From IMG/VR virus record IMGVR_UViG_3300048589_001656, positions 1 through 41,062 of that record: a DNA stretch of 41,062 bases. The stretch is one strand, 5' to 3'. Source of the stretch: a virus. The notes beneath the pieces are model-generated. The model was not told the DNA's origin, searched no databases, and saw only the letters and a program-made list of their open reading frames with translations. This document shows, piece after piece, positions 28,985-36,691 of the stretch. The translations under genes and the position numbers were made by a program. How positions within the stretch are numbered: position 1 is the stretch's first letter; each line of letters opens with the position of its first letter.

Positions 28985-29911
28985 TTAGAGTCCTAAACGG
29001 TAACCACCCTTGTACACGTGTGAGCGTGAAGAATGAGCGATTGCAGTAAGTTCTGCAACCACGTGTCCTTTTTTGTTATCACCTGTGACAGAGTTAGCGA
29101 CGTGTTTGGGATTACGGAGGTAACCGATCTTGCAGAGTTCTTTGCGGATCATCAACATACCATGACCAGTAGTTGTACTGGCGGCTGGCATATCTTTGTG
29201 TGCGCGAAGCTCATGGATACCGAAGTCTGATTCGTACACGCTGATAGCGCGGACTAATCGCTTGTCATCGGCTGATACGTTTCTTGTGTTTCCAGCAGTA
29301 AACAGTGAAACATCACGTTTCAGGTTTCCTGATAAAAGCACCATGTCAGCGACGAAACTATCGGTTGCATTCCACGATAACGTGAATTGATCGTTCCATT
29401 CGTTCTCAGTCATGGACGTGCCTGAAGGTCGTAAAGACGAGCTACCGATACCTGCTACCTGGTTAATGAAACCAGACATAGTTGCGGCAACACCTGATGC
29501 ACCGGAAACTTTGGAAGCGCGGATGACGGCAAACTCCATAGAGTTTTTAAGTCTTCGCATCGCATACCCGAGTTCTCGAGCATAGGCATCTTTAGGACTG
29601 ACTTTGTTGACCACGATTTCAGTTTCGGTAACGCTAAATGGTTTCTTGATGATTTGAGTAACGTTGTCACGCATGGTGGCGACGGTCAAATCAGAGAAGC
29701 TATTGTCATCACCTTGGACTGATGCATCGTTGGCTGTATCACGACTGATATACATTTCAGGCCATTGATGGACTGTTTGAGATACTGATTCAGTACCTAA
29801 AATAGAAGTCAACGGATTGTCATCGGGGGATACATCCTGGATTTCATCCAAAATATCTTCCCGTTTGACGGTCTCCATGTATGTGTGTAAAGCACCTGCT
29901 AATTGAGCCAT
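28985..29911 (-). CDS. Major capsid protein, SU10/HK97-fold type, 308 aa
   Basis: A 308-residue protein with the pattern of the SU10-like (DUF5309) HK97-fold capsid proteins: N-terminal EDILDEIQDVSPDDNPLTSI LG, HQWPEMYISRDTANDASVQG, FSVTETEIVVNKVSPKDAYA RELGYAMRRLKNSMEFAVIR (the long spine helix), VYESDFGIHELRAHKDMP (P-domain), and an end KGHVVAELTAIAHSSRSHVY KGGYRLGL. It is followed by a strong terminator and preceded by the scaffold, the usual order for an abundant capsid protein. No protease gene is visible, so the short pro-region may not be cut. Confidence 0.85.
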   Translation of the reverse strand: MAQLAGALHTYMETVKREDILDEIQDVSPDDNPLTSILGTESVSQTVHQWPEMYISRDTANDASVQGDDNSFSDLTVATMRDNVTQIIKKPFSVTETEIVVNKVSPKDAYARELGYAMRRLKNSMEFAVIRASKVSGASGVAATMSGFINQVAGIGSSSLRPSGTSMTENEWNDQFTLSWNATDSFVADMVLLSGNLKRDVSLFTAGNTRNVSADDKRLVRAISVYESDFGIHELRAHKDMPAASTTTGHGMLMIRKELCKIGYLRNPKHVANSVTGDNKKGHVVAELTAIAHSSRSHVYKGGYRLGL

Positions 29912-29942
29912 AAAATTATTTCACCTTCTTCCTTGAATCGAA

Positions 29943-30716
29943 TTAAAATTCAAGGTCAGCGATAAGCCTTTTAGCTACTTGGGTTTGTGCGTCGGAATCC
30001 CCTTTACGTACCCGATTACGCAAAGACTCATCGTCTTGAGCGTATCGAGCGGCAGAGCTTTGGCCTTTAGCCTCAGCGGTGGCGGCTTGCTTATCAAGCA
30101 TCTCCTGCTTGGTTGCCTGTGCGGTTTGGACTGCCACTTGTTCCTCGCGTCGAGAAAGTAGTTTTGATACCTCTCGGGCAATTTCCATCGTGGTTTTGTC
30201 GTGACCCAACACTCGTGCTGCCAACTTCTTTTCCGCCACTATTTGTTGAAATACTTTGTCAGTTTTCAACTCAGGATAAGCATCCTCAGCCATGCGGTCT
30301 TGTTGTAGCTCCATTTGTTGTTGCATCCTTGCAAGCTGCTCGTTAGCGCGTATCGCCTGCTGTTGTGTAAAGTTGAGCCTATTAGTAACTTCAGAATAGT
30401 CAGCGTCATCAGACACTGGCGTAAACTGTTGATACATAGGTTCTTGGGGGGTAGTTGCACCCCGTAGCTTATTAAGGTACTCGGGATCAACATCTTCGAG
30501 GACTTCCTTGAGCCGTTTGTTTTCGGTTCTCATGGCTGCCCAGGCGGCGTTGTCCTTTGGAATATCACCAACCTCGTTTGTAACAGTTTCTGCCTCTGTG
30601 CTTTGTGCTTCAGTTGGTTGTTGATCGACAACCTCATTGACACTTCCAGATGTGGGGGCATCTGTGGCTGGATCTACAGCCGCTTGACTAACCTCTCCCA
30701 AAGTTTGGTCATCCAT
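29943..30716 (-). CDS. Capsid scaffolding-type protein, 257 aa
   Basis: An acidic, Gln/Ala/Glu-rich helical protein lying just before the capsid gene. Residues 1-70 are disordered and acidic (DAPTSGSVNEVVDQQPTEAQ STEAETVTNE); about 70-110 has WAAMRTENKRLKEVLEDVDP EYL; about 130-230 is a long coiled coil (ANEQLARMQQQMELQQDRMA, SRREEQVAVQTAQATKQEML). The short C-terminus (AQTQVAKRLIADLEF) could be the capsid-binding hook. These are the features of internal scaffolds that leave before or during packaging. Ribosome site AAGGAAATCCCAC. First gene after cassette G. Confidence 0.7.
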   Translation of the reverse strand: MDDQTLGEVSQAAVDPATDAPTSGSVNEVVDQQPTEAQSTEAETVTNEVGDIPKDNAAWAAMRTENKRLKEVLEDVDPEYLNKLRGATTPQEPMYQQFTPVSDDADYSEVTNRLNFTQQQAIRANEQLARMQQQMELQQDRMAEDAYPELKTDKVFQQIVAEKKLAARVLGHDKTTMEIAREVSKLLSRREEQVAVQTAQATKQEMLDKQAATAEAKGQSSAARYAQDDESLRNRVRKGDSDAQTQVAKRLIADLEF

Positions 30717-30775
30717 GTGGGATTTCCTTATTAGATTGTTAACTCCATCGATTACGCACTGGGTCTGCGGCCACT

Positions 30776-30823
30776 AAAAAAGGCGGCTGTCAATAAACCT
30801 TGATAGATTTACTAACAGTCGCC
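30776..30823 (-). terminator. Intrinsic terminator of leader cassette G
   Basis: Minus-strand stem GGCGACTGT paired with ACAGCCGCC (one A-C mismatch) around a long loop that holds a second small stem, followed by six U. Its longer loop sets it apart from the other copies. Confidence 0.7.
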
Positions 30824-30824
30824 C

Positions 30825-30866
30825 TCAAATCTTTTGATGGCTGTACTATTTGTACCGAATTATACA
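30825..30866 (-). promoter_or_regulatory. Late leader cassette G: -10 and variant AAGAT hairpin
   Basis: TGTATAAT (30859-30866) contains the TAA stop of the zinc-protein gene. Twenty-one bases on is TCAA-AAGAT-TTGA (30825-30837), the only copy with a changed loop (C to T). A GTAC...GTAC stem lies between. It controls the scaffold and capsid genes. Confidence 0.6.
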
Positions 30867-31042
30867 GGCCTGCCGTTGATAATGTCAATGACACCCATAA
30901 GCCCTAATCCACACTTCCTACACTTGCACTCACCACCCTCAACAAACTGAAAACGGTGGTCACAGGTGCGCGGGGGATTAGTGGGTATGATTCGCTCATC
31001 CCACTCAACACTCTTCTTAGGCTTTTTCGAGGTCGGTTTCAT
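30860..31042 (-). CDS. Small basic zinc-binding-type protein, 60 aa
   Basis: Begins MKPTSKKPKKSVEWDERIIP, with a lysine-rich start, then CDHRFQFVEGGECKCRKCGL G: five cysteines and a histidine, of which CDH and CKCRKC can bind one zinc. ATG at 31042 is chosen over an upstream TTG. It lies between the portal accessory gene and cassette G, and its stop is part of the -10 box of that cassette. The role is unknown; nucleic-acid binding is plausible because of the basic end. Confidence 0.5.
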   Translation of the reverse strand: MKPTSKKPKKSVEWDERIIPTNPPRTCDHRFQFVEGGECKCRKCGLGLMGVIDIINGRPV

Positions 31043-31298
31043 CTTTTTCTTTTTCAACTAACATATCGTGTTGTGAGGATAAACCACTCACAAACTGAAC
31101 AATCTCTGCGGCAACTTGCTCATAGGCATGAGCATAGCGGTACTTTTCTTCCCATCCTTTAGTGTCAGGCTTGGGGTACTCCTGCTCCAGCTTGTTGGAT
31201 AGATGCTGCTGGATCGCCTTGTATAGACTGCTGCCCAGGAATGACTTCGCCTCCTGGCCCACTCGCTTGATTTCCTGCTCCTGGCTGGATAAGTTCAT
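31017..31298 (-). CDS. Helical protein, 93 aa, overlapping the portal C-terminus
   Basis: Begins MNLSSQEQEIKRVGQEAKSF LGSSLYKAIQQHLSNKLEQE YP, with a GGAGGAAA ribosome site before the ATG at 31298. Helical and charged, with an acidic end (LVEKEKDETDLEKA). It overlaps the last 134 bases of the portal gene in another frame. It sits where portal-associated or scaffold-accessory proteins occur. The family is not recognised. Confidence 0.6.
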   Translation of the reverse strand: MNLSSQEQEIKRVGQEAKSFLGSSLYKAIQQHLSNKLEQEYPKPDTKGWEEKYRYAHAYEQVAAEIVQFVSGLSSQHDMLVEKEKDETDLEKA

Positions 31299-33198
31299 TT
31301 TCCTCCATCTTTTCAAAATATTGCTCAGCGTCCTTCATTTTCAATAGTTCGCCCATCTTAGTGAGAATGTCTTTGTGCTTGAGTCTATAACCCTCTTGTT
31401 GCAGCGCACCCGTTCCCTCAGTCTCTTTAGCCTGTTGATACCATCCGGCTCTGGCTTGGTATTCTCGCTCAGGTGATGGGGTAGTCAGTGCCTCAACATC
31501 AGGAATGAAGTTAAACTCGCCTAAATAATCCAGGTCAGGGTTAACGTGTAAATACCCGGAGTTATGGTCTTCATCTAATTGAAGTTTCTCGACAACTCCC
31601 TTGGCAGTCATTACGGTGGAGAGTGGTTCTGCAAACGCATCAAGCGCACCCTGTTGCATGAGCATCTGATAGGCCATGTCATAGAGTGATTCGCCTTGCT
31701 CTTTGACGGTATCAGAAAAGACCTTGTTCTTCTCCAACTCACTAGCTACATCCATGACAACCTGGTAGCCCTCATCGTTAATACCCCAAGATGAGTAGCC
31801 TTGCTTGTCAAAGTATTCGAGTGCTTCCTTGCCAACGATCCGTATTACTTCGTCACTTGAGGTGAATTTAGAATCTCTCAGCATTTCAAACAGTTGATAC
31901 ATAAGTTTCTTTAGAGTGTTTCCAAGCATCATCTTGTTGAAGTTGTCACGTGATCCGCGCAAGAATGCCCGGTCGCGTACTTCGGTAGCAGTCTTATCTT
32001 CACCCATGATGTCAACCTGTGAGACTCCAGTACCCGTTTCACCCATGGCTTCCATAAACTCAGTCACAATCATTTGATAGACCTGGCTAAACTCTCCCAG
32101 AGATTGTGAGGCTTTGGTATCAAGCACTGATACTGCCGCGGGGTTATTCACGAGCCAGAAGGCTTTAGGTCGGTACTTAAACGTGTCAATGCGTGACTCG
32201 GTAGTTGACACGAGTGTTGGTGGGTAGAGGTTTTTGTTAACGAGTTCAATGAATTGTGATTGCAACGCTGACAAGATCTTGAGTAGTGCCGTCACTGGTT
32301 GCAGCTCACTCATGCCATAAATGTCTTCTTGTGATGGAATGTAGACCAATGGCACGATGGGAAAGGTTTGATGACGATAAGGGTTTTCCATCTCACGCAA
32401 GATCAATCCATCCATCTTGCCTTTAGCACCACGTTTAGGACACCAGGTCACAAACTTGTTCTTGTAATAGGTGGTACACACCTCAATGCGCTCGTCAGTG
32501 TAATCATGACCCTTGATAAGCTTAATGAAGGGAATATAGTTTGCGTCTTTACCTGATCCACTTCCGGCTTCTTTAATCTCTGCTAGCGCGCTTGGATTAT
32601 AATTTGCTCCATCCTCCTGCACGCGCTCAAGTTCTTCCGGGGTCATGTAGCGCCTGTGAATCACGTAGTCTGACTCATTGAAGTTCTCTCTACCTGGTTG
32701 CGTCATGATGTCTCGGTTATTCAACACATCTACCCACCAGTTGTTGTAGACTTCAATGCGTTTCTTTTTGCCCTTAACTTTAATGGTCTTATACTCAGTC
32801 TTCCAGTAGGTGCGTAAGAATCCTGCTCCATACAATCGCGCGTTAGTATCCAAGATCGCCATTTTTGCTTCCAGTGATTGATCACAGTATTGATTGAATC
32901 GCTCCACACTGAATCTGAAGTGTTCGCTAGCAATCTTTGCGCCGTCTTCATCTGATTGCTCCATCGGCTCAATTCTGCCCGTAAACTTGCCACCAATAAC
33001 GCGAGTAGTTTTGTTATAGATAGCTGTGAAGCCTCTTGGGGTGGCGAGTTTGACCGCATACGGCCATTTAGCCGGGTCTAAATACGTTTGATAGATCTTG
33101 TCGTAGTTGTCAAATCCATACCGCGCATCAGTTATGCGAGAGGTGAGTAGTGCATCAGCCTCCTGATACTCTTTAACCAGCTTCTTCAGGTCAGTCAT
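31165..33198 (-). CDS. Portal protein, 677 aa (P22/SU10 upper-collar type)
   Basis: A 677-residue portal. The start is the ATG at 33198 after GTGGAGTAAACCCT; an upstream in-frame start would read through the terminator. Typical features: N-terminal helices (MTDLKKLVKEYQEADALLTS), a clip/stem part with FPIVPLVYIPSQEDIYGMSE LQPVTALLKILSALQSQFIE, KNLYPPTLVSTTESRIDTFK, a crown with MGETGTGVSQVDIMGEDKTA TEVRDRAFLRGSRDNFNKMM LGNTLKKLMYQLFEML, and a Gln/Gly/Pro-rich disordered end (GGEVIPGQQSIQGDPAASIQ). It makes the dodecameric ring at the packaging vertex. The length and helix order match the large portals of podoviruses. Confidence 0.85.
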   Translation of the reverse strand: MTDLKKLVKEYQEADALLTSRITDARYGFDNYDKIYQTYLDPAKWPYAVKLATPRGFTAIYNKTTRVIGGKFTGRIEPMEQSDEDGAKIASEHFRFSVERFNQYCDQSLEAKMAILDTNARLYGAGFLRTYWKTEYKTIKVKGKKKRIEVYNNWWVDVLNNRDIMTQPGRENFNESDYVIHRRYMTPEELERVQEDGANYNPSALAEIKEAGSGSGKDANYIPFIKLIKGHDYTDERIEVCTTYYKNKFVTWCPKRGAKGKMDGLILREMENPYRHQTFPIVPLVYIPSQEDIYGMSELQPVTALLKILSALQSQFIELVNKNLYPPTLVSTTESRIDTFKYRPKAFWLVNNPAAVSVLDTKASQSLGEFSQVYQMIVTEFMEAMGETGTGVSQVDIMGEDKTATEVRDRAFLRGSRDNFNKMMLGNTLKKLMYQLFEMLRDSKFTSSDEVIRIVGKEALEYFDKQGYSSWGINDEGYQVVMDVASELEKNKVFSDTVKEQGESLYDMAYQMLMQQGALDAFAEPLSTVMTAKGVVEKLQLDEDHNSGYLHVNPDLDYLGEFNFIPDVEALTTPSPEREYQARAGWYQQAKETEGTGALQQEGYRLKHKDILTKMGELLKMKDAEQYFEKMEENELIQPGAGNQASGPGGEVIPGQQSIQGDPAASIQQAGAGVPQA

Positions 33199-33212
33199 AG
33201 GGTTTACTCCAC

Positions 33213-33243
33213 AAAAAAAGCCGCTCCTTACAAGGAAAGCGGC
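33213..33243 (-). terminator. Intrinsic terminator of leader cassette F
   Basis: Minus-strand stem GCCGCT paired with AGCGGC plus inner CCT/AGG pairs, followed by seven U and GTGGAG, the portal ribosome site. Confidence 0.85.
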
Positions 33244-33274
33244 GTTAGTCTTTAAGCCTATGGCAATTATATCA
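33241..33274 (-). promoter_or_regulatory. Late leader cassette F: extended -10 and AAGAC hairpin
   Basis: TGATATAAT (33266-33274), with TGA the stop of the 83-residue gene. Seven bases on is GGCTTA-AAGAC-TAACGCC (33241-33258): three pairs, one bulged C, three more pairs. The last three bases belong also to the terminator stem. This is the first late cassette after the terminase genes; it controls the portal operon. Confidence 0.7.
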
Positions 33275-33523
33275 CTTAATGCGAGACAACTCTTTATCAC
33301 TTAGAAACTGTTGCTCTTGTGCCACGTGGGTTATGTTGCCATTCTTGAGTGTGATGATCACCCGTCCCCACTGTGTCAGCTTCTTGATATTGGCTACGAG
33401 ATAGAGTGTTCGCATCACGTCGGTTGTGTCAATGTCATTCGCTTCCATTAAATCTTTGAGTAGTAGTAGTTCGGGCATAGTGGCTTCCATAAGCGAGCGC
33501 ATCTGTTCATTGTTTTGCTTCAT
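33272..33523 (-). CDS. Hypothetical protein, 83 aa, after terminase
   Basis: Not recognised. Helical first half (SLMEATMPELLLLKDLMEAN DIDTTDVMRTL) and a short beta end (WGRVIITLKNGNITHVAQEQ). Ribosome site GGAGCTAGGGAT; overlaps its upstream neighbour by four bases. It is the last gene before the first late cassette and its TGA stop is part of that cassette's -10 box. Confidence 0.6.
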   Translation of the reverse strand: MKQNNEQMRSLMEATMPELLLLKDLMEANDIDTTDVMRTLYLVANIKKLTQWGRVIITLKNGNITHVAQEQQFLSDKELSRIK

Positions 33524-33705
33524 ATCCCTAGCTCCTCCATTTTGTTAATAGACCATTGATATACCTTTGGATCATCATTTGTGTAGGTCGATGCAATGGC
33601 GCGAATGAGTTGCAGTAAGCTGCGGCAATCAGCATCATCCTTAACTCCCTCTCGCATTATTAGATCAGATAACCTCTTGAGTGTCTTCTTATAGTTCCTT
33701 GTCAT
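33520..33705 (-). CDS. Hypothetical protein, 61 aa
   Basis: Not recognised. A small, basic N-terminal half (MTRNYKKTLKRLSDLIMREG VKDD) and a helical end (SINKMEELGI). It overlaps the terminase stop by four bases (ATGA) and is preceded by AGGGTT. It may be a packaging accessory by position. Confidence 0.55.
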   Translation of the reverse strand: MTRNYKKTLKRLSDLIMREGVKDDADCRSLLQLIRAIASTYTNDDPKVYQWSINKMEELGI

Positions 33706-35078
33706 AACCCTAAATCTCCATCCACCACCTCTTGGAATTGGGGCAGTGATCTAATTTGTGATTCTGTAACTGGCTTTTGATAACTCACTAAGAAATAAGC
33801 AAGCGCATACAATCCATCAAAATGATGTCCAAACTTTCTGTGCGCATCCCATTTTGGTTGTATTTGATTCCCCTCCTTACTGGTCTTTTCTAACCACACC
33901 AAGTTCTCAATCTCCTGCACAAGCCAATTGATCTCTAAACCTTTATCATTGTCATATCGAACCAGACTGTCAGAAATATATAAGCGTGGTTTTCCTGTGC
34001 CTGGCAGCACTTGTCCATACTCGGCAAGTTTGTTCGCCATTGTTTCATCCCAGGATTTTGATTCACCTGGTACTTTAATGACTGGCTGCAAGGCCATCCC
34101 CAAGATACCAAGCTCCTGGTTAAGCCTTGGGTCATCTGAATCAATCCACCCCGACGTAATCGTCACACCACCAACAAATGCATCACGCTTGTCTTTGATT
34201 GCTTGAGTAGTGAGTAATTTTTCTCTCCATCCCTTGACAACGTGGACACTGTTGTCGTTATCTATACCAATAAGCAACCATGCTGCTGGATCTGAAAAGC
34301 CACCATCCAACACCTCATACCAACTCCAAGATGGATCAAGTCGGTCATAGTGTCGTATGTGTGTTCCTCTATCCCACCAAGCGCACACCAAGCCAACACG
34401 TTTTACAAACTTTCCCTCTCGCCTAACCTTAATAGCTTCTGGGGTTAATCCGCGCGCCATCTGTTGTTTTTGAGATTCTGTGAGCCAGGGATTGTCATCC
34501 CATCCTGCTTCACTGATAAATAGATCTGGATTTGCTGTATCTAGGTAGATTTCGTCATATACCCACGTCATACCCTTAATCGGAGTCATGGTTAAAATAA
34601 CGTCTAGTGGAATACCTGCTTCAACGCGGACAAAACACTCTTCCCAAATATCTCTTGGTGGTTCTTCATCAAACCATATCAGTCGCTTTCCCACTCCCTG
34701 AAATTTCTCTCTGCCCTGCTCATAAGACTTAAAGTTAATGCGCGAACCATTCTTGAGAATAATCTCTCCCCAGGTGTTTTTCTTGATATACGTTATGTCT
34801 TTGATTTCGTTTTCTGGTAAATATGATTTGAGCTTCTGTTGTGTTGTTTCTTTTTGTTGGTCATAAGATGGACACGCACACCACACCTCTACAGGCAAGT
34901 TCATAACTCTCAGTGGATGTTCTCCTAGTACATACTTAGCCACTTCCTGCGCCCCCCACTCGGTCTTGCCCACGCGATTTCCCCAGAATAATGCCCTGAT
35001 TGCTTCTGGAGTTGTTGACGCTTGTTTCTGTTTATTGTGCTGCTTAACGTATTTAAGAGGATTTGCCTTCCGGCGCAT
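33702..35078 (-). CDS. terL: Terminase large subunit, 458 aa
   Basis: The packaging motor ATPase and nuclease. With the start at 35078 (AGGAGAGGGAG before ATG) the Walker A is G33-NRVGK-T39 in FWGNRVGKTEWG and the Walker B with catalytic acids is D137-E138 in RLIWFDEEPP. LDVILTMTPIKGM is the coupling motif (motif III). The nuclease half has DGGFSDPAAW with the first metal-binding Asp, then SGWIDSDDP and FGHHFDGLYALAY near the C-terminus. The open frame extends upstream to 35153, which would overlap the small subunit by about 100 bases. It follows the small terminase gene, as usual. Confidence 0.92.
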   Translation of the reverse strand: MRRKANPLKYVKQHNKQKQASTTPEAIRALFWGNRVGKTEWGAQEVAKYVLGEHPLRVMNLPVEVWCACPSYDQQKETTQQKLKSYLPENEIKDITYIKKNTWGEIILKNGSRINFKSYEQGREKFQGVGKRLIWFDEEPPRDIWEECFVRVEAGIPLDVILTMTPIKGMTWVYDEIYLDTANPDLFISEAGWDDNPWLTESQKQQMARGLTPEAIKVRREGKFVKRVGLVCAWWDRGTHIRHYDRLDPSWSWYEVLDGGFSDPAAWLLIGIDNDNSVHVVKGWREKLLTTQAIKDKRDAFVGGVTITSGWIDSDDPRLNQELGILGMALQPVIKVPGESKSWDETMANKLAEYGQVLPGTGKPRLYISDSLVRYDNDKGLEINWLVQEIENLVWLEKTSKEGNQIQPKWDAHRKFGHHFDGLYALAYFLVSYQKPVTESQIRSLPQFQEVVDGDLGL

Positions 35079-35466
35079 CTCCCTCTCCTGGAGCAATTTC
35101 AACAGCTCCAATTTGTCCGACCTTGGCAGCGATAACGGCATCGAGTTGGTCATCGGTTAAACCCACATAATTGTTAATCTGTGTTAGTCCTTGTGGCTCT
35201 GTTGGTGTTTCAAAGTCTAGTTCACTTAATATCTTTTCTACATCTGTTCTTCTTTTGGCAAATTTTAGTATTGCTCTTCTGTGCGCATCTTGTACTTCTG
35301 GTCGCTTCTTCCATTCTGCTATCGTGCTTAAATCAATATGAAGTGCCTTAGCTAGATTTGTTGATCTCCAAACACCAGCGCCAATAAGCTCAATCATCGA
35401 GCTAAGCTCAACTTGTTTATAGACATCAGGCAATAAATCGGGATTTGTGGGATTTCTATCACTCAC
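35053..35466 (-). CDS. terS: Terminase small subunit, 137 aa
   Basis: DNA-recognition subunit of the packaging motor. A helix-turn-helix lies at about residues 30-60 (GAGVWRSTNLAKALHIDLST IAEWKKRPEVQDAHRR), and the later helices (RRTDVEKILSELDF) would form the ring. The start is GTG at 35466 after GAGGTGCAAA, overlapping the upstream stop. It lies directly before the large subunit, overlapping it by 26 bases. Confidence 0.8.
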   Translation of the reverse strand: MSDRNPTNPDLLPDVYKQVELSSMIELIGAGVWRSTNLAKALHIDLSTIAEWKKRPEVQDAHRRAILKFAKRRTDVEKILSELDFETPTEPQGLTQINNYVGLTDDQLDAVIAAKVGQIGAVEIAPGEGDAPEGKSS

Positions 35467-35629
35467 TTTGCACCTCAACAGTCACTTTAATTTCTACATC
35501 TTTGGGTAACAGTAACAACTTCGCCATTTCCCTTTGGGCATACTCACCTGTACTAAACTGCACCTTGTAGCTATTGTCTGACTCACGCTCTCGAATCATC
35601 ACGCGGTCGGCTATAAACTCAATCTTCAT
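35459..35629 (-). CDS. Hypothetical protein, 56 aa
   Basis: Not recognised. A small beta-rich protein (MKIEFIADRVMIRERESDNS YKVQFSTG, DVEIKVTVEVQSE). Ribosome site GGAGGCACGAG before ATG at 35629, overlapping the previous gene. Part of the string of small genes before the terminase. Confidence 0.55.
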   Translation of the reverse strand: MKIEFIADRVMIRERESDNSYKVQFSTGEYAQREMAKLLLLPKDVEIKVTVEVQSE

Positions 35630-35780
35630 CTCGTGCCTCCACAACTACTTGTTTCTTATCCTGTAGCCACTTCATCTTCTCCCACTCTTTAGCTGGCACT
35701 CGCAGCACCACGGTCCAATCCTTTTCCCACCCATCAGGAATGACAACGATTGGGGTAGCGGTGAAGGTTGCTTTAGTCAC
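35619..35780 (-). CDS. Hypothetical protein, 53 aa (GTG start)
   Basis: Not recognised. Starts with GTG at 35780 after GAGGAATTAAA, four bases of overlap (GTGA) with the preceding gene. The product, MTKATFTATPIVVIPDGWEK DWTVVLRVPAKEWEKMKWLQ..., is a short two-strand protein with a charged end. No role can be given. Confidence 0.55.
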   Translation of the reverse strand: MTKATFTATPIVVIPDGWEKDWTVVLRVPAKEWEKMKWLQDKKQVVVEARDED

Positions 35781-36103
35781 TTTAATTCCTCTTGCCTCGC
35801 AGCCAATATACAAGCATAGTTTCTCAAGTCTGATAGCGTATCACTCATTGACTCACTCACCACACTTGGCTCTTTGCCCATGAGCGTCGCTATTCTCGAC
35901 ATCTTGTCTGCCATGCGCACCAAGATACCCACACTTACCAAGTCACAGTTGGCTAGGTCCACACCCTCCAAGAGCTTGGCTATGTAGTCAAAGTTCTTAA
36001 GAGCGTTGGTATTCGCTCCATAGTCCTTGTTTTTTGACTCTAGGATTGACTTATCCTGGTCGTGATAAGCGTTCATTGAGTCAGTTAATTGTTGACGGGT
36101 CAT
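35777..36103 (-). CDS. DUF1599/phage nucleotide-modification-associated protein, 108 aa
   Basis: A 108-residue helical protein with the pattern of the DUF1599 (nucleotide modification associated) group: NKDYGANTNALKNFDYIAKL L, then LVRMADKMSRIATLMG and VVSESMSDTLSDLRNYACIL AARQ. This is a MazG-like all-helical fold that is thought to act on modified or excess nucleotides. ATG at 36103 is used because GGAGGAGAGG is right before it. It overlaps the upstream membrane peptide by four bases. A role in nucleotide metabolism is inferred from the family. Confidence 0.7.
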   Translation of the reverse strand: MTRQQLTDSMNAYHDQDKSILESKNKDYGANTNALKNFDYIAKLLEGVDLANCDLVSVGILVRMADKMSRIATLMGKEPSVVSESMSDTLSDLRNYACILAARQEELK

Positions 36104-36240
36104 CCTCTCCTCCAAACTATTGTTATATTAGGCGTTTTCTCAATCAAATGGTTAATAGTGCTTATGACTACAATCAGGGCTAGTACGGGCAAGCCAAGGA
36201 TGAGTAGGGCTAGGAATTGTAGGGTGATGAGGAGTTTCAT
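36100..36240 (-). CDS. Single-span membrane micropeptide, 46 aa
   Basis: MKLLITLQFLALLILGLPVL then ALIVVISTINHL: one or two hydrophobic helices (about residues 2-30) and a polar, basic end (IEKTPNITIVWRRG). The ATG overlaps the preceding stop (ATGA), and its own stop overlaps the next gene, so it fills the gap between two genes exactly. The role is unknown. Confidence 0.55.
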   Translation of the reverse strand: MKLLITLQFLALLILGLPVLALIVVISTINHLIEKTPNITIVWRRG

Positions 36241-36464
36241 TGTTCCGCCTTCAACAGCATTAAAGCAGTCTGCCTTATTATGTTTTCCCAGATTACGTCA
36301 GGCGTAGTCACTCCATAAGCATCTTTTATATATTCCCTAGCGCTAGTAATGGCGTTTATTACCTCCTGGTGCTTTGTAAATTGATCATTTAGGAATAACT
36401 CCATAATATCGGCATTTTTCTCATCTTCTTTTGTGACTGGAATAACGGATATTAGTGGTTTCAT
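36237..36464 (-). CDS. Hypothetical protein, 75 aa
   Basis: Not recognised. Helical (DIMELFLNDQFTKHQEVINA ITSAREYIKDAYGV). Ribosome site GGAGAGGA. Overlaps both neighbours by four bases. Early operon. Confidence 0.55.
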   Translation of the reverse strand: MKPLISVIPVTKEDEKNADIMELFLNDQFTKHQEVINAITSAREYIKDAYGVTTPDVIWENIIRQTALMLLKAEQ

Positions 36465-36691
36465 TCCTCTCCTTTCAAAATAGTGAGTGCATCACCATAG
36501 CCCTTGTGGTATGCCTCGTCTTGCATTTCTGCTGCCTCATCAGCTTGCTTGTCGAGTAGGGATTGGATGAAGATTGTTGCTTCCCTTATCCTTGCCTCAT
36601 TTGCAAAAGCTCCGTTGTAAAACCTTCCAGCACTTCCAAGTAGGGCGTATGCTCCAAATTTGTGTTCAAATTCTTTTTTCCAGTTATTCAT
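36461..36691 (-). CDS. Hypothetical protein, 76 aa
   Basis: Not recognised. Helical (ANEARIREATIFIQSLLDKQ ADEAAEMQDEAYHKGYGDAL TILKGEE); the last part resembles the C-terminal helices of small phage accessory proteins. Strong ribosome site (GGAGGAGGCAAGCA). Early operon. Confidence 0.55.
   Translation of the reverse strand: MNNWKKEFEHKFGAYALLGSAGRFYNGAFANEARIREATIFIQSLLDKQADEAAEMQDEAYHKGYGDALTILKGEE

Noticed and set aside
31165-33300. A longer portal start at 33300
   Set aside because: The extra 34 residues would be translated from the promoter, hairpin and terminator of cassette F; ATG 33198 has the ribosome site.
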